A DNA stretch of 64,000 bases from Streptomyces purpureus (lineage in GTDB: Bacteria > Actinomycetota > Actinomycetes > Streptomycetales > Streptomycetaceae), in assembly GCF_014648195.1 (NCBI RefSeq), contig NZ_BMQQ01000010.1:49487-113486 (forward strand). Reading direction: 5' to 3'. Both the position numbers and the translations under genes were made by a program. Positions 47,222 through 56,620 of the stretch are shown here, in pieces. Position 1 is the first letter of the stretch. Every line of letters starts with the position of its first letter. Below the pieces are notes generated by a model. That model did not search any database. It was not told where the DNA came from and saw only the letters and a program-made list of their open reading frames with translations.

Positions 47222-47899
47222 GTGCCCACCTATCGAACGGCAGCCCCCGCCGCCCTCCTTGCCGCCGCCGTCCTCGTCACCTCCGCGTGCACGGCGGAAG
47301 ACGGCTCCCCCGACGGGGAGCGCGGGGCGCCACCGGCCGGCGGGTCCGCGCTCGCGGCCGTCGACACCCTCACCGTCAAGGGCCGCGCCCCCCGGACCGG
47401 CTACGCCCGCGAGGAGTTCGGGCGCGCCTGGACGGACGTCGACCGCAACGGCTGCGGCACCCGCGACGACATACTCAAGCGCGACCTGTCCGGCGTCACC
47501 TTCAAGGACGGGCGGTGCAAGGTCGCCTCCGGGACCCTCGCCGAGGACCCGTACACCGGCCGGAGCGTCACCTTCACCCGAGGCCGTAGCAAGGTGGACA
47601 TCGACCATGTCGTGGCCCTGTCGGACGCCTGGCAGAAGGGGGCGCAGAAGTGGGACGCGGGGAAGCGGACACGGTTCGCCAACGACCCGTTGAACCTCCT
47701 CGCCGTCGACTCCACCGCCAACCGCCGCAAGAGCGACGGCGACACCGCGACCTGGCTGCCGCCCCACAAGGCGTACCGCTGCTCCTATGTGGCCCGGCAG
47801 GTGGCGGTGAAGAGGAAGTACGGGGTGTGGGTGACCGCCGGTGAGCGGGACGCGATGAAGCGCGTGCTGGGCGGCTGTCCGCGACAGGCGCTGCCGTAG
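47222..47899 (+). CDS. Secreted HNH nuclease-like lipoprotein (DUF1524/GmrSD-C type)
   Basis: A 225-residue protein with a lipoprotein signal (VLVTSAC, lipid Cys at about 21). The downstream domain has CGTRDDILKRDL, then VDIDHVVALSDAWQKGA (catalytic His in D-H-V-V), FANDPLNLLAVDSTANRRKSD and TWLPPHKAYRCSYVARQVAVKRKYG. This is the H-N-H arrangement of extracellular DUF1524-type nucleases common in Streptomyces. It probably degrades DNA outside the cell. GTG 47222 gives the signal peptide. Confidence 0.9.
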   Translation: MPTYRTAAPAALLAAAVLVTSACTAEDGSPDGERGAPPAGGSALAAVDTLTVKGRAPRTGYAREEFGRAWTDVDRNGCGTRDDILKRDLSGVTFKDGRCKVASGTLAEDPYTGRSVTFTRGRSKVDIDHVVALSDAWQKGAQKWDAGKRTRFANDPLNLLAVDSTANRRKSDGDTATWLPPHKAYRCSYVARQVAVKRKYGVWVTAGERDAMKRVLGGCPRQALP

Positions 47900-47969
47900 G
47901 TGCCGTTGGTCCCGTCGGCGGGCGGGAAAATCCCTTGGGGTGCGGCGGAGGGCTGGTTAGCCTGCCCCG

Positions 47970-48716
47970 ATGGACGTGAACATATCCACCCTCGCGGAGC
48001 GCCCGCAGTTGCAGGGGCCGCTGTGGCAGATGATCGACCTCTGGCCGGAGTTCATGCTCCACGATCCGATCGGCTGGGCGAACATCGGGCGCATCGTGGC
48101 CGAGCTGCCGGAGTACGTCCTGGTCGCCACCGACGCCGACGACAAGGTGCTGGCGCGGGCGTTCAGCGTCCCCTTCCAGCTCGGGGCGAAGGGGCGCGGG
48201 GAGCTGCCGGCCACGGGCTGGGACCAGGTGCTGCTGTGGGCCTTCTCGGATCTGCGGCACGGACGCATCCCCGACACGGTGAGCGCCATCGAGGTCGCCG
48301 TCGACGAGGGCGTGCAGGGCACGGGGCTCTCGGCGCGGATGCTCGCCGCCATGCGGGACAACGCCCGGGCGCTCGGCTTCCGCGAGGTCGTCGCCCCGGT
48401 CCGGCCCAGCGCCAAGCACCGCGAACCGGGAACGTCCATCGAGGAGTACGCCTTCCGTACGCGCCCCGAGGACGGGCTGCCGTACGACCCGTGGCTGCGC
48501 GTCCACGTCCGCGCGGGCGCCACCGTCGAGGCGGTCGCCCCGGCGTCGATGACGATCGCCGCCTCCGTGGGCCAGTGGCGGGAGTGGACGGGGCTGCCCT
48601 TCGACGCGGACGGGCCCGTCGAGGTGGAGGGTGCGCTGGTGCCGGTGCACTGCGAGGCGAGCCGCGGCTACGCGGTCTACGTCGAGCCGAACGTCTGGGT
48701 CCGCCACCGGCTGTGA
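47970..48716 (+). CDS. GNAT-type N-acetyltransferase-like protein
   Basis: A 248-residue protein whose middle part looks like a GNAT core: IEVAVDEGVQGTGLSARMLAAMRDNARALGFREVVAPVRPS, with the V-x-x-x-x-QGTGLS acetyl-CoA loop. The N-terminal part (WPEFMLHDPIGWANI) and the C-terminal 60 residues are extra to the GNAT core. The acceptor is unknown. Single gene, about 70 bp after the HNH lipoprotein gene. Confidence 0.82.
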   Translation: MDVNISTLAERPQLQGPLWQMIDLWPEFMLHDPIGWANIGRIVAELPEYVLVATDADDKVLARAFSVPFQLGAKGRGELPATGWDQVLLWAFSDLRHGRIPDTVSAIEVAVDEGVQGTGLSARMLAAMRDNARALGFREVVAPVRPSAKHREPGTSIEEYAFRTRPEDGLPYDPWLRVHVRAGATVEAVAPASMTIAASVGQWREWTGLPFDADGPVEVEGALVPVHCEASRGYAVYVEPNVWVRHRL

Positions 48717-48793
48717 ACGCCCGCGGTACGAGGGGCTGACGGGCGGGACGGTGTCGGTGTGACGCGCCGGCCCTGTCCGAGCTGATCAGTTCA

Positions 48794-48825
48794 ACAACGG
48801 TTCGGTACTACCCGGGAACTGTTGT
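48794..48825. promoter_or_regulatory. Inverted repeat upstream of kinase operon
   Basis: ACAACGGTTC (48794-48803) and GAACTGTTGT (48816-48825) pair at nine of ten positions plus a G-T pair. They lie 55-86 bp before the membrane protein gene that starts the kinase operon. AT content is higher here than around it, and GTATAG follows at 48836. Confidence 0.45.
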
Positions 48826-48879
48826 CGGCGTCGGTGTATAGGCTCGACCCCGCACCCGACTCACCGCCCAGGAGCAGGA

Positions 48880-49494
48880 ATGTACGGCCCCGGCCCCGGC
48901 TTCGCGCCCCCACCGCCCCGTCGCCCGTCGACAGGAGCGGTGATCGTGCTGCGTGTCCTGTTCACACTGGTGCCGCTGATCACCATCGGTTTCCTGACCG
49001 GCGTCACGGCGATGCGGATCGCGATAGTGACCCGCCGCGCCTGGGACTGGGTCTACTTCGTCGTGTCCGTCGTCGTCACGATCGGCTCCGTCGCGTCCTT
49101 CCCGGAGGACACGGACAGCGCGCAGATGGACGTCGCCATGTCCGTGCTGCTGCTGAACGCCGCCGCGGCCGCCGCCTACTTCCTCTACGCCGACATCCGC
49201 CACCACGAGCGGCTCGGCGCCCACCCGGGCGTCCAGCAGCCCGGCCGGCCGCCGTTCAACCCGTACGCGACCACCATGCCGCCGCAGGGCGGGGGTTATG
49301 CCCACCCGCAGCAGCAGACCGCCCCGCAGCTCCCGCCCCAGCCGCAGCCTCAGTCCCCGCCGTACACCGCTGCCCCCGCGCCCACCCCGGCTCCCGCGCC
49401 GCCCGCCGCGCCGCCGCAGTCCCCCCGGATCAACCAGGTCCGTGCCGAGCTCGACGAGCTCAGCGATCTCCTCCGCAAGGAAGAGGGGAAGTGA
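48880..49494 (+). CDS. Membrane protein with Pro-rich tail, kinase-linked
   Basis: A 204-residue protein with three hydrophobic segments (about 20-45, 57-75 and 85-105) and a Pro/Gln-rich C-terminal half that ends in a short helix (INQVRAELDELSDLLRKEEGK). Its stop overlaps the kinase GTG start (GTGA), so the two are made together. No known domain is recognised. It may be the membrane partner or a substrate of the cytosolic kinase. Confidence 0.8.
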   Translation: MYGPGPGFAPPPPRRPSTGAVIVLRVLFTLVPLITIGFLTGVTAMRIAIVTRRAWDWVYFVVSVVVTIGSVASFPEDTDSAQMDVAMSVLLLNAAAAAAYFLYADIRHHERLGAHPGVQQPGRPPFNPYATTMPPQGGGYAHPQQQTAPQLPPQPQPQSPPYTAAPAPTPAPAPPAAPPQSPRINQVRAELDELSDLLRKEEGK

Positions 49495-51011
49495 ACGGAC
49501 GGGTCGTCGGGGGCCGGTACGAACTCTCCACGCTCATCGGCCAGGGCGGCATGGGCCAGGTCTGGACGGCCTACGACGGCCGCCTCGACCGCCGGGTCGC
49601 CGTCAAGCTCCTGCGGCCCGACCACATGGCCGCCGCCACCGGCGCCGACGAGATGCGGCGCCGGTTCGTCCGCGAATGCCGGGTCACCGCCCAGGTCGAC
49701 CACCCCGGCCTGGTCACCGTCCACGACGCCGGCAGCGACGGCGAGGAGCTCTACCTCGTCATGCAGTACGTCGAGGGCGCCGACCTCGCCGACCACCTCG
49801 CCGGGCACGCCCCCTACCCCTGGCCCTGGGCCGTCTCCGTCGCCGCCCAGCTCTGCGCCGTCCTCGCGGCCGTCCACGCCGTCCCGATCGTCCACCGCGA
49901 CCTGAAGCCGCGCAACGTGATGGTGAAGCCCGACGGCACGGTCACCGTCCTCGACCTCGGTGTCGCCTCCGTCCTCGACACCGACACCACCCGCCTCACC
50001 CACACCGGCTTCCCCATCGGCAGCCCCGCCTACATGGCCCCGGAACAGGCGATGGGCGGCGCCGTCGGCCCGTACACCGACCTGTACGCGCTCGGCGTGA
50101 CCCTCTACGAACTCCTCACCGGCAACGTCCCCTTCGCCGGCTCCACCGTCCTCGGCGTCCTCCACCGCCATCTGTACGAAGCCCCGGTGCCCGTACGCCA
50201 GCTGCGCCCCGAGGTCCCCGAGGCGCTCGAAGCACTCGTCCTGCGGCTGCTCGCCAAGGACCCGCAGCACCGCCCGGCCGGCGTCCAGGAGGTGTACGAG
50301 CACCTGCTGCCGCTGCTGCCCGCCCGCGGCACCCCGGCGGGACCGCTCGACCCGACCCGCCCCTTCCTGCGCCCCCACGCGCCCTGGCCCGACCGGGCCA
50401 CCACTCCCGCGTCCGTACCGGCACCACCGGCCACGCCCCCCACCGTCGGCGGCCGCCCGGACGTCGCCGCCGCCGTCGACGAGGTCAAGCGCCTCCTCGG
50501 CGAGGGCAGCATCACCCAGGCCGTGGACATCCTCGGCCGCATCCTGCCGGCCGCGGCGGCCGAACACGGCGAGCACTCCCCGGTCGTCCGGATCCTGCGC
50601 AAGCAGTACGCGACCACGCTGATGGACGACGGCCAGTACCGCCGCGCCCTGCCGGAGCTGCGCCGCCTCGCCGACGACCGGGCCGCCGAAGCGGGCCCGG
50701 CCGACCCGCAGACCCTCCAGTTCCGCTACGACGCCGCGCTCTGCCTCGAACAGCTCGGGGAGACCGCCGCGGCCCTCGCCGAATACCGCGCCCTCCTGCC
50801 CTACCACCAGGCCCCGGGCGCCGACCCCGGCCGGGCCTTCGACATCCGCCAGCGCATCGGCCAGCTGCTCCTCGCCACCGGCGACCACACCGCCGGCCAC
50901 CACCAGCTGCAGAACCTCCTCTACGACGCCGAGCGCACCTACGGCCCGTACCACCCCCTGCCGGGCGAACTGCGCCGCGCGCTGGAGCGCCAGCGCCAGA
51001 TGCGGGGCTAG
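49491..51011 (+). CDS. Serine/threonine protein kinase with TPR-like C-terminus
   Basis: A 506-residue kinase. GTG 49491 overlaps the upstream gene. The kinase domain (about 8-270) has the Gly loop GQGGMGQV, catalytic Lys39, HRDLKPRN (Asp137, Asn142), DLG in place of DFG (Asp155) and the APEQ activation-segment end. A Pro-rich linker follows (about 285-325), then about 175 residues with TPR-like helical pairs (for example YRRALPELRRLADDRA and AALCLEQLGETAAALAEYRALL). There is no membrane helix or PASTA domain, so it is cytosolic. It faces a PP2C-type phosphatase gene, with 11 bp between the stops. Confidence 0.93.
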   Translation: MNGRVVGGRYELSTLIGQGGMGQVWTAYDGRLDRRVAVKLLRPDHMAAATGADEMRRRFVRECRVTAQVDHPGLVTVHDAGSDGEELYLVMQYVEGADLADHLAGHAPYPWPWAVSVAAQLCAVLAAVHAVPIVHRDLKPRNVMVKPDGTVTVLDLGVASVLDTDTTRLTHTGFPIGSPAYMAPEQAMGGAVGPYTDLYALGVTLYELLTGNVPFAGSTVLGVLHRHLYEAPVPVRQLRPEVPEALEALVLRLLAKDPQHRPAGVQEVYEHLLPLLPARGTPAGPLDPTRPFLRPHAPWPDRATTPASVPAPPATPPTVGGRPDVAAAVDEVKRLLGEGSITQAVDILGRILPAAAAEHGEHSPVVRILRKQYATTLMDDGQYRRALPELRRLADDRAAEAGPADPQTLQFRYDAALCLEQLGETAAALAEYRALLPYHQAPGADPGRAFDIRQRIGQLLLATGDHTAGHHQLQNLLYDAERTYGPYHPLPGELRRALERQRQMRG

Positions 51012-51022
51012 CGCCGGTCGGG

Positions 51023-52780
51023 TCAGTCGACGCGGATGGCCAGCAGGCAGGCGTCGTCGTCATGGCCCGAGCGTTCGTACTCCGCGATGAGCTTGCCGAT
51101 GACCGCCTCCGGCGCCATGCCGTTCAGGGCACCCAGCTCCCGCGTGAGGCGTTCGATGCCGTCGGTGATGTCCTCGCCGCGGCGCTCGACCATGCCGTCC
51201 GTGTAGAGCAGCAGCAGATCGCCCGGGCGCAGTGGGTACGACGACGTGTCGTACGCGTACCCCGGCAGCGCCCCCAGCAGTGGGCCCCGCTGATCGGTGG
51301 GCAGGGCGAAGGCGCTCCCCGCGCGCCGCAGCAGCGGGGCGGGGTGCCCGGCGTCCGCCCAGTGCAGCACCCGCTCCTCGTCGATGTGCCCGGCGATCAC
51401 GGTCGCCGTCTCGCCCGAAGGGTCGCTGCACACCAGCTCGTTCAGCCACGTCATGATCGCGCCCGGCGGTGAGCCCGTCTGGGCGAGCCCCGCCAGCGCG
51501 TGCCGCTGCTGCGCCATCCGGGCGACGGCGTCGAGACCGTGCCCGCAGGCGTCCCCCATCGCCACGAGCACCCGGCCGTCCGGCAGCAGCCGGCACTTGT
51601 ACCAGTCGCCGCCGACCGCCGCCTCGGTCTCGGCCGGCAGATACGCGGCCGCCACCGTCAGCCCCACCGCGGCCAGCGCCTCGGAGTGCGTCGGCAGCAG
51701 CGCCTCGCGCAGCGACTCGGCGACCCGGCGCTCCGCCGCCGCCCGCTGGCGCAGCCGTTCCGTCTCCCGCTCCGTCTCGGCGAGCCGGCGCCGGCTGCGC
51801 ATCTGCGGCGTCAGGTCGCGGGCGACCAGATGCACGGCCCACGGCCGCCCGTCCGTACCGGCCACCGGGCGCCCGAGCACATCGAGCGTGCGCACCTCAC
51901 CCAGCACGAGGAAGCGGATGCGGGTCCAGGTGGGTTCCTCACCGGCGAGGACGGCGGTGACGAACTCGCCGAACGCCGTCATGTCCGCCGGCAGCACGAC
52001 GTCGCACAGCTCCTGCAACGACCACGGAATGTGGGTCTCCACGCGGAAGATCCGGGCCAGCCCCTCCGACCAGGTCACCTTTCCGGACAGCAGGTCCCAG
52101 TGCCCCCATCCCATGGACGCCAGATGCTGTGCGTCGAGGGTGAGCAGCTCGGCCTGGCTGCGGACCGGCCGCCAGGTCGCCAGCACCTCGTCGCCGCAGG
52201 ACGCGGCGTAGTGCAGGAGCTGGGCGCGGCGCAGCCGGCCGTGCCGCTCCTCGGTGTAGTCCACGACGAGCCCGTCGAGCGCGCGACCGGTCTGGAGCAC
52301 CTCGGTCAGCGCGGCCAGCAGCCCGCTCGTGGCGGCCCCGGGCCGGGCGGCCAGGAACCGCTGGCCCACCTGGCGATCGGGGGCCTCCAGCCATTCGGCG
52401 GAACGGATGTGGTTGCCGGCCCGGATGACGAAGTCGGTGATCTGGTCGGTGTCGTCCCGTACGGGGGTGAGCAGCGCGGCGGAGACGGGAATGGCCGGCA
52501 GCGCGGCGCACACGCACGCCCAGGGATCGTGCGGCTCGATGCCCTCGTACGGCTGCCCGGCGCCGTCACTCGTGTCGCAGAGGCAGGTGACGGACCGGGC
52601 GCCGCGGGGTTTGTGCGGCAGGGAGAGGGTGTCGGCCTGGGCGGGCGAGGCGAGCGCCGAGGTCACGGCGGGCGGCTGCCGGGCCTCGGTCTTTCTCCGT
52701 ACGTCCGCGCGAAGGGCGGCGACCTCCCGCTCGATGAGTGCTTTGAGGGAGGTCGCGTCTTCGGGCAGCGGAACGTTCAT
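51023..52780 (-). CDS. PAS/SpoIIE-type PP2C protein phosphatase
   Basis: A 585-residue phosphatase. Residues 1-75 are variable. Residues about 80-200 and 210-330 look like two PAS-type sensor modules (MGWGHWDLLSGKVTWSEGLARIFRVE). A coiled linker (RRRLAETERETERLRQRAAAERRVAESL) leads to the SpoIIE/RsbU PP2C domain (about 385-585): VGGDWYKCRLLPDGRVLVAMGDACGHG, HWADAGHPAPLL, LLLYTDGMVERRGED and the final DDDACLLAIRVD. The metal-binding Asp residues are all present. Such proteins usually dephosphorylate anti-anti-sigma factors. It is adjacent and convergent to a Ser/Thr kinase. Confidence 0.92.
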   Translation of the reverse strand: MNVPLPEDATSLKALIEREVAALRADVRRKTEARQPPAVTSALASPAQADTLSLPHKPRGARSVTCLCDTSDGAGQPYEGIEPHDPWACVCAALPAIPVSAALLTPVRDDTDQITDFVIRAGNHIRSAEWLEAPDRQVGQRFLAARPGAATSGLLAALTEVLQTGRALDGLVVDYTEERHGRLRRAQLLHYAASCGDEVLATWRPVRSQAELLTLDAQHLASMGWGHWDLLSGKVTWSEGLARIFRVETHIPWSLQELCDVVLPADMTAFGEFVTAVLAGEEPTWTRIRFLVLGEVRTLDVLGRPVAGTDGRPWAVHLVARDLTPQMRSRRRLAETERETERLRQRAAAERRVAESLREALLPTHSEALAAVGLTVAAAYLPAETEAAVGGDWYKCRLLPDGRVLVAMGDACGHGLDAVARMAQQRHALAGLAQTGSPPGAIMTWLNELVCSDPSGETATVIAGHIDEERVLHWADAGHPAPLLRRAGSAFALPTDQRGPLLGALPGYAYDTSSYPLRPGDLLLLYTDGMVERRGEDITDGIERLTRELGALNGMAPEAVIGKLIAEYERSGHDDDACLLAIRVD

Positions 52781-53138
52781 GGGACGCCTCGGGGAGACCG
52801 CGAGAAGATCATGTCCCTACGAGCCTAGGGCGGGCCCGCAGGCCCCGCGAGCGCGGCGGCGCGCTTCCGCAGGGGGGTGATCCCGGCCGTCCCCGGCTTC
52901 TCGGACCGTCCCGGGAGCGCGGCGGCGCGGCGGCGGACCCGGCCCGGCGGGGGAGGCGACCGCCGAGGTCACGGCGGAGCGGCTGCCGGGCAGGCCGGAC
53001 ACCCCGGCTCCGGGGAGCGCGAAGCGCGGGCCTTCGCTGATCCGCTCGCAGAGCGGTTCCCGCGGCACCGCGGCAGGCTCGCGGTCCTCGACCTTCGGCG
53101 TGCCGAGAAGGGCCGCTGAGCCGACCCGCCACGTCTTC
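52781..53138. other. Intergenic region upstream of phosphatase, no gene supported
   Basis: This 358-bp gap contains the 5' leader of the phosphatase gene (GAGG ribosome site at about 52788-52792 on the minus strand) and several GC hairpins, for example CCGCTCG/AGCGG near 53040-53055 and CCGCGG/CCGCGG near 53058-53074. Short frames on both strands show no family likeness. Confidence 0.5.
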
Positions 53139-53945
53139 TCAGGCCCGCAGGAACGCCGAGTCCGAGACGCTGCCGAGGGGCCGCAGCGCCGCCGTGCCGG
53201 GGTTGTCGCGGCCGGGAGCGACGACGACCGCGCCCGGGGCGGCGAGTGCCGCCACCGCCGACAGGTCGTGGTCGCCGTTGACGACGATCACGCCGTAGAG
53301 GCGGTCGTCGGCGGACGCCCGTACCGCCGGGTCGGCGAAGTCGCCCTGGATCAGCCGGGAGGTGTCGCCGCCGCCGAGGGAGAGGTTGGCCCGGACGCGG
53401 TCGGGGCGGGTAGGCGAGTCCGACAGGGGGTCGACGATGGTCAGCCGCGCGTCGATGTCGGCGTGCCGCAGCATCCGCTGCAGGGCGGCGGCGAAGAGGC
53501 CGTGCAGGGTGCCGATCTCCAGGACGTCGCCGTTCGGCGGCCGGAGCAGCGGCACCGTGGCGAGGCGTCCGCACACGTCCGACAGCGACCCGGCGAGGCT
53601 GCCGACGCCGAGCGCCTCCAGGGCGACCAGGTGCCGGTAGGCGACGGTGACGTCCCGCCGTGCGCGCCCGCCCTGCTCGCCGGCGAGGTCCCGCACCTCC
53701 CGCACCAGCGTGTCGAACTGCGCGGCCGTCGGCATCCGGTGGCCGTCCCGGCCCGCCTGGTCGAGCAGCAGAGAGAGCCCGTACTGCTGCCGCCGCAGGT
53801 CGGAGACCTCGTGCTGGAGAGCGTCCAGGTCCGACTGGAAGGCGGACGTGGCGCGCTCGAGGCGCTGGTCGAAGTTCTGCTCGACCATGGTGAACGCCGG
53901 CCGAAGAACCCGCTTCGCCAGCCGGTTGCTCAGAAGAGAGGGCAT
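53139..53945 (-). CDS. Class I SAM methyltransferase-like protein with coiled-coil N-terminus
   Basis: A 268-residue protein. Residues about 15-60 are heptad-like (RLERATSAFQSDLDALQHEVSDLRRQQYG). From about 140 a methyltransferase fold is suggested by DVLEIGTLHGLFAAALQRML (SAM-binding loop), ARLTIVDPLSDS (acidic residue) and LYGVIVVNGDHDLSAVAALA (motif IV-like), as in the Methyltransf_24 group. ATG 53945 is chosen; upstream TTG is unlikely. Such domains occur in natural-product and glycan methylation. The substrate is unknown. Confidence 0.75.
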   Translation of the reverse strand: MPSLLSNRLAKRVLRPAFTMVEQNFDQRLERATSAFQSDLDALQHEVSDLRRQQYGLSLLLDQAGRDGHRMPTAAQFDTLVREVRDLAGEQGGRARRDVTVAYRHLVALEALGVGSLAGSLSDVCGRLATVPLLRPPNGDVLEIGTLHGLFAAALQRMLRHADIDARLTIVDPLSDSPTRPDRVRANLSLGGGDTSRLIQGDFADPAVRASADDRLYGVIVVNGDHDLSAVAALAAPGAVVVAPGRDNPGTAALRPLGSVSDSAFLRA

Positions 53946-54129
53946 GGCGGGCAAGCTACGCCGATTCGACGGCCTTACGGGCCACGGACGCGTGGTGCTC
54001 GGGTGAAGTCTGGGTGTCGCCCGGACGACACATGGCCGGTCCGCGACGGGACGGGGGTGCGGTCAAGAGCAGGACGCCGGCCCGGCAGGGCGGCTACCGC
54101 CCGGCGGCGCGGCTCGGGGTGCGGCAGCT

Positions 54130-56559
54130 TTACGGTGGCCCGGCGGCCCCCCGGCGATCCGCTGCCCATGTGCCCCGCCCGGAGCCCGTCCGCCCCGGCC
54201 GGGACCCGCCGCCGGGCCGCCGCCCGTACGCCGCGGTCAACGTCAGGGCCAGCAGGGCCGCCGCGCCGAGGCCCGCCCCGAGGCGCAGTCCGGGCGGGCG
54301 GAACGTGCAGTCCAGGGTGGTGGCGCCGGTCGCCTCGGTGGCGATCAGACCCAGATGGTTCGTGGCCGGTCGTCCGTCGCAGGTCCAGCCCGGGATGCGG
54401 GGCGCCGCCACGACGAGGAGGCCGCGGGTGCCCGGGGGCAGTTCGGCGTGGACGCCCCGGGAGGTGACCCGGACCGAGACGGCGCCGGTCGCGCGCAGCC
54501 CGGCCACGGCCGCCGCCAGCCGGGCCCGGTCCAGGCATCCGACCCGCTCACCCGGAGCAGGGACCGCGCCGCGGCCGGTGAGGGTGACCGGCGTCGCGGC
54601 GACGCGCTGGGTGCCGAGCGGCGCCATCGCAGCGCGCCGCCTGGGCAGTCCGCCCCGCAGCTCGGCCCCCGGCCCGTCGCCGAGCCGAGCGGTGCCGGTG
54701 AAGTCCGGTGCCCAGACGAAGACGTCGCTGCCGACGGGGCAGATCCCGTCCGCGGGCAGGGTGTAGACGCGGGCGCCGAGCAGCAGCTCCTGGTTGCGGA
54801 ACGGCGAGGAGCCGTATCGGGACCGCTCGGGAAGCGGCCGTACGGTCACCAGCGGGGGCTCGGCGCCGGCCCGTACGACCTCCACTTCCCGGCCGCCCTT
54901 GCCGGCCCGAACCCGCGCGCCGACCGAGAACACCGCGTCCGTGACCGGATTGTCCAGGCTCTGCAGGTTGCGGCCGTTCGACGTCCAGCCGCCGCCGAGC
55001 GCGGCGAGCGTCCGGGTGAGCACGTCCGGGGTGTGGCTGCTGTAGTACCCGGCGCCCTGACCGCCCATCAGCAGCGGGTCGTTTCCGGTGATCTGCTCGC
55101 GCCCCGGATCGGTCCGGTACGCGGGCCAGCCGTCCGCCGCCGCCACCGCGGCCGCCCGTGCCTGGTGCCGGGCGTCCCACGCCGGGTATTCGTCCATCCG
55201 GCCGAGGCGCTGCCGGTCGGCGTAGGCGGTGGTCGCCGCCGCCTGACCGACGAGCGTCCCGCACAGCAGCACCGCCGCCACCGCCTCGTACCGCCCGCGC
55301 CGCGCCAGTCCCAGTCCTGCCCCTACCGCCACCAGCCCGGCACCGGCCAGCGGCAGTGTCCACGCGGTCAGCAGCTCGCTGCCCGCGGCCGCGCACACCG
55401 CCGCCAGGGTGAGCACCGCCGCCCCGCCGAGCAGAGCGCGCCGCCCTGGCCGGCTGTGGGCGAGCCCGGTCCAGGCCGTCATGACGACGATCCCGGCGAG
55501 GACGAATGTCTGTCGGTAGGGACTGCCGTTCGGGGTGGCGAACACATGCCACACCAGATGCGTCGGCCCCCACTGGAAGGAGACGGCGACGGCGACGGTC
55601 AGCCCGGTCCAGATCCACCGCTCCCGCCCGGGCACGTTCCGGTCGAAGGCGAGCGCGGCGGCGAGCAGCAGCGCGCCCGTGCCGAGGAACAGCGCGGGGG
55701 TGAAGAAGCTGTACGTCGCCGGAAGCGTCCGGGCGAGCACATCCGGCCAGCTCGCCGCCGCGAACTCCCGCCGCCAGCCAGGGTAGGCGTGCCGCGAGCC
55801 GAGGAAGACCGGTACGAGTACGGGCGCGGCGAGCGCGACGCCGAGCAGAACCGTCCCGGTGGTGCGTACGACGACCCGGGCCCTGGCCCGTACCGGCAGG
55901 TCGTCCGCGGTGGCGAGCCGTGCGAGCAGCACCAGCGCGGCGCCGAGGGTGGCCATGTACGCGGTGTAGAAGTTGGCGGTCCAGGCGAGGGCGACGACCA
56001 CCGGTCCGAGCACCCGGTGCCGCCGCTGCCGTACCCACTCGCCGACCAGGCACAGCAGCGGGAAGGCGATCAGCCCGTCCAGCCACATCGGGTTGTACGA
56101 CGCCTCGACGACCGCCCAGCCGCACAGCCCGTACGACGCCCCCAGCACGGCGGCCCCCCACCAGGGCCCGCCCGTCCGCTGGGCGCGCAGCAGCGCCGTC
56201 ATCGCGGCCGCCGCCCCCGCCGTCTTCAGCAGCGTGACGACGTACACGGCGAGATCGATGTCGTCCCGTGGGAAGAGCCCGACCAGCAGCGCGAACGGGC
56301 TGGTCAGATACGTTCCGAGGTCCGGCAGGAAGCTGGTGCCGTAGCCGGAGCGCCAGTTCAGCAGCAGCCCTCCCTCGGCCCGCCCGTGCAGCAGGTCCCA
56401 CAGCTGGGCGTGGTACGGCACGAACTGGTTGCCCAGGTCGTTGACGCTGCGCGTCTTCGGCCCGAAGGGGAAGACCCTGGCGACGGCGTCACCGGCCCCC
56501 ACCGCGAGCGCGGTGAGCAGCCCGGCGAGCGCGGCCGCACGGGTGGAATGGAAGCGCAT
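54130..56559 (-). CDS. YfhO-family membrane protein (GT-C glycosyltransferase-like)
   Basis: An 809-residue protein with a dozen or more hydrophobic segments over residues 1-460 and a large extracytoplasmic domain followed by a final helix. The first loop RSVNDLGNQFVPYHAQLWDLLHG and LLNWRSGYGTSFLPDLGTYLTSPF are hallmarks of YfhO. In Bacillus and Listeria, YfhO-type proteins move a sugar from polyprenyl phosphate onto lipoteichoic acid, working with a GT2 enzyme and a GtrA/GtcA flippase. Both partner types are encoded divergently just 61 bp away. The acceptor in this organism is unknown. Confidence 0.9.
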   Translation of the reverse strand: MRFHSTRAAALAGLLTALAVGAGDAVARVFPFGPKTRSVNDLGNQFVPYHAQLWDLLHGRAEGGLLLNWRSGYGTSFLPDLGTYLTSPFALLVGLFPRDDIDLAVYVVTLLKTAGAAAAMTALLRAQRTGGPWWGAAVLGASYGLCGWAVVEASYNPMWLDGLIAFPLLCLVGEWVRQRRHRVLGPVVVALAWTANFYTAYMATLGAALVLLARLATADDLPVRARARVVVRTTGTVLLGVALAAPVLVPVFLGSRHAYPGWRREFAAASWPDVLARTLPATYSFFTPALFLGTGALLLAAALAFDRNVPGRERWIWTGLTVAVAVSFQWGPTHLVWHVFATPNGSPYRQTFVLAGIVVMTAWTGLAHSRPGRRALLGGAAVLTLAAVCAAAGSELLTAWTLPLAGAGLVAVGAGLGLARRGRYEAVAAVLLCGTLVGQAAATTAYADRQRLGRMDEYPAWDARHQARAAAVAAADGWPAYRTDPGREQITGNDPLLMGGQGAGYYSSHTPDVLTRTLAALGGGWTSNGRNLQSLDNPVTDAVFSVGARVRAGKGGREVEVVRAGAEPPLVTVRPLPERSRYGSSPFRNQELLLGARVYTLPADGICPVGSDVFVWAPDFTGTARLGDGPGAELRGGLPRRRAAMAPLGTQRVAATPVTLTGRGAVPAPGERVGCLDRARLAAAVAGLRATGAVSVRVTSRGVHAELPPGTRGLLVVAAPRIPGWTCDGRPATNHLGLIATEATGATTLDCTFRPPGLRLGAGLGAAALLALTLTAAYGRRPGGGSRPGRTGSGRGTWAADRRGAAGPP

Positions 56560-56620
56560 GATGGTTCGAATATGCCCTTGCGGAAGGTGAAATGGGCGGC
56601 GCCGGAATGCAGTTCACGCG

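Noticed and set aside
52809..53132. Short frames between the phosphatase and methyltransferase genes
   Set aside because: Arg/Pro/Gly-rich composition typical of GC shadows, with no family likeness.
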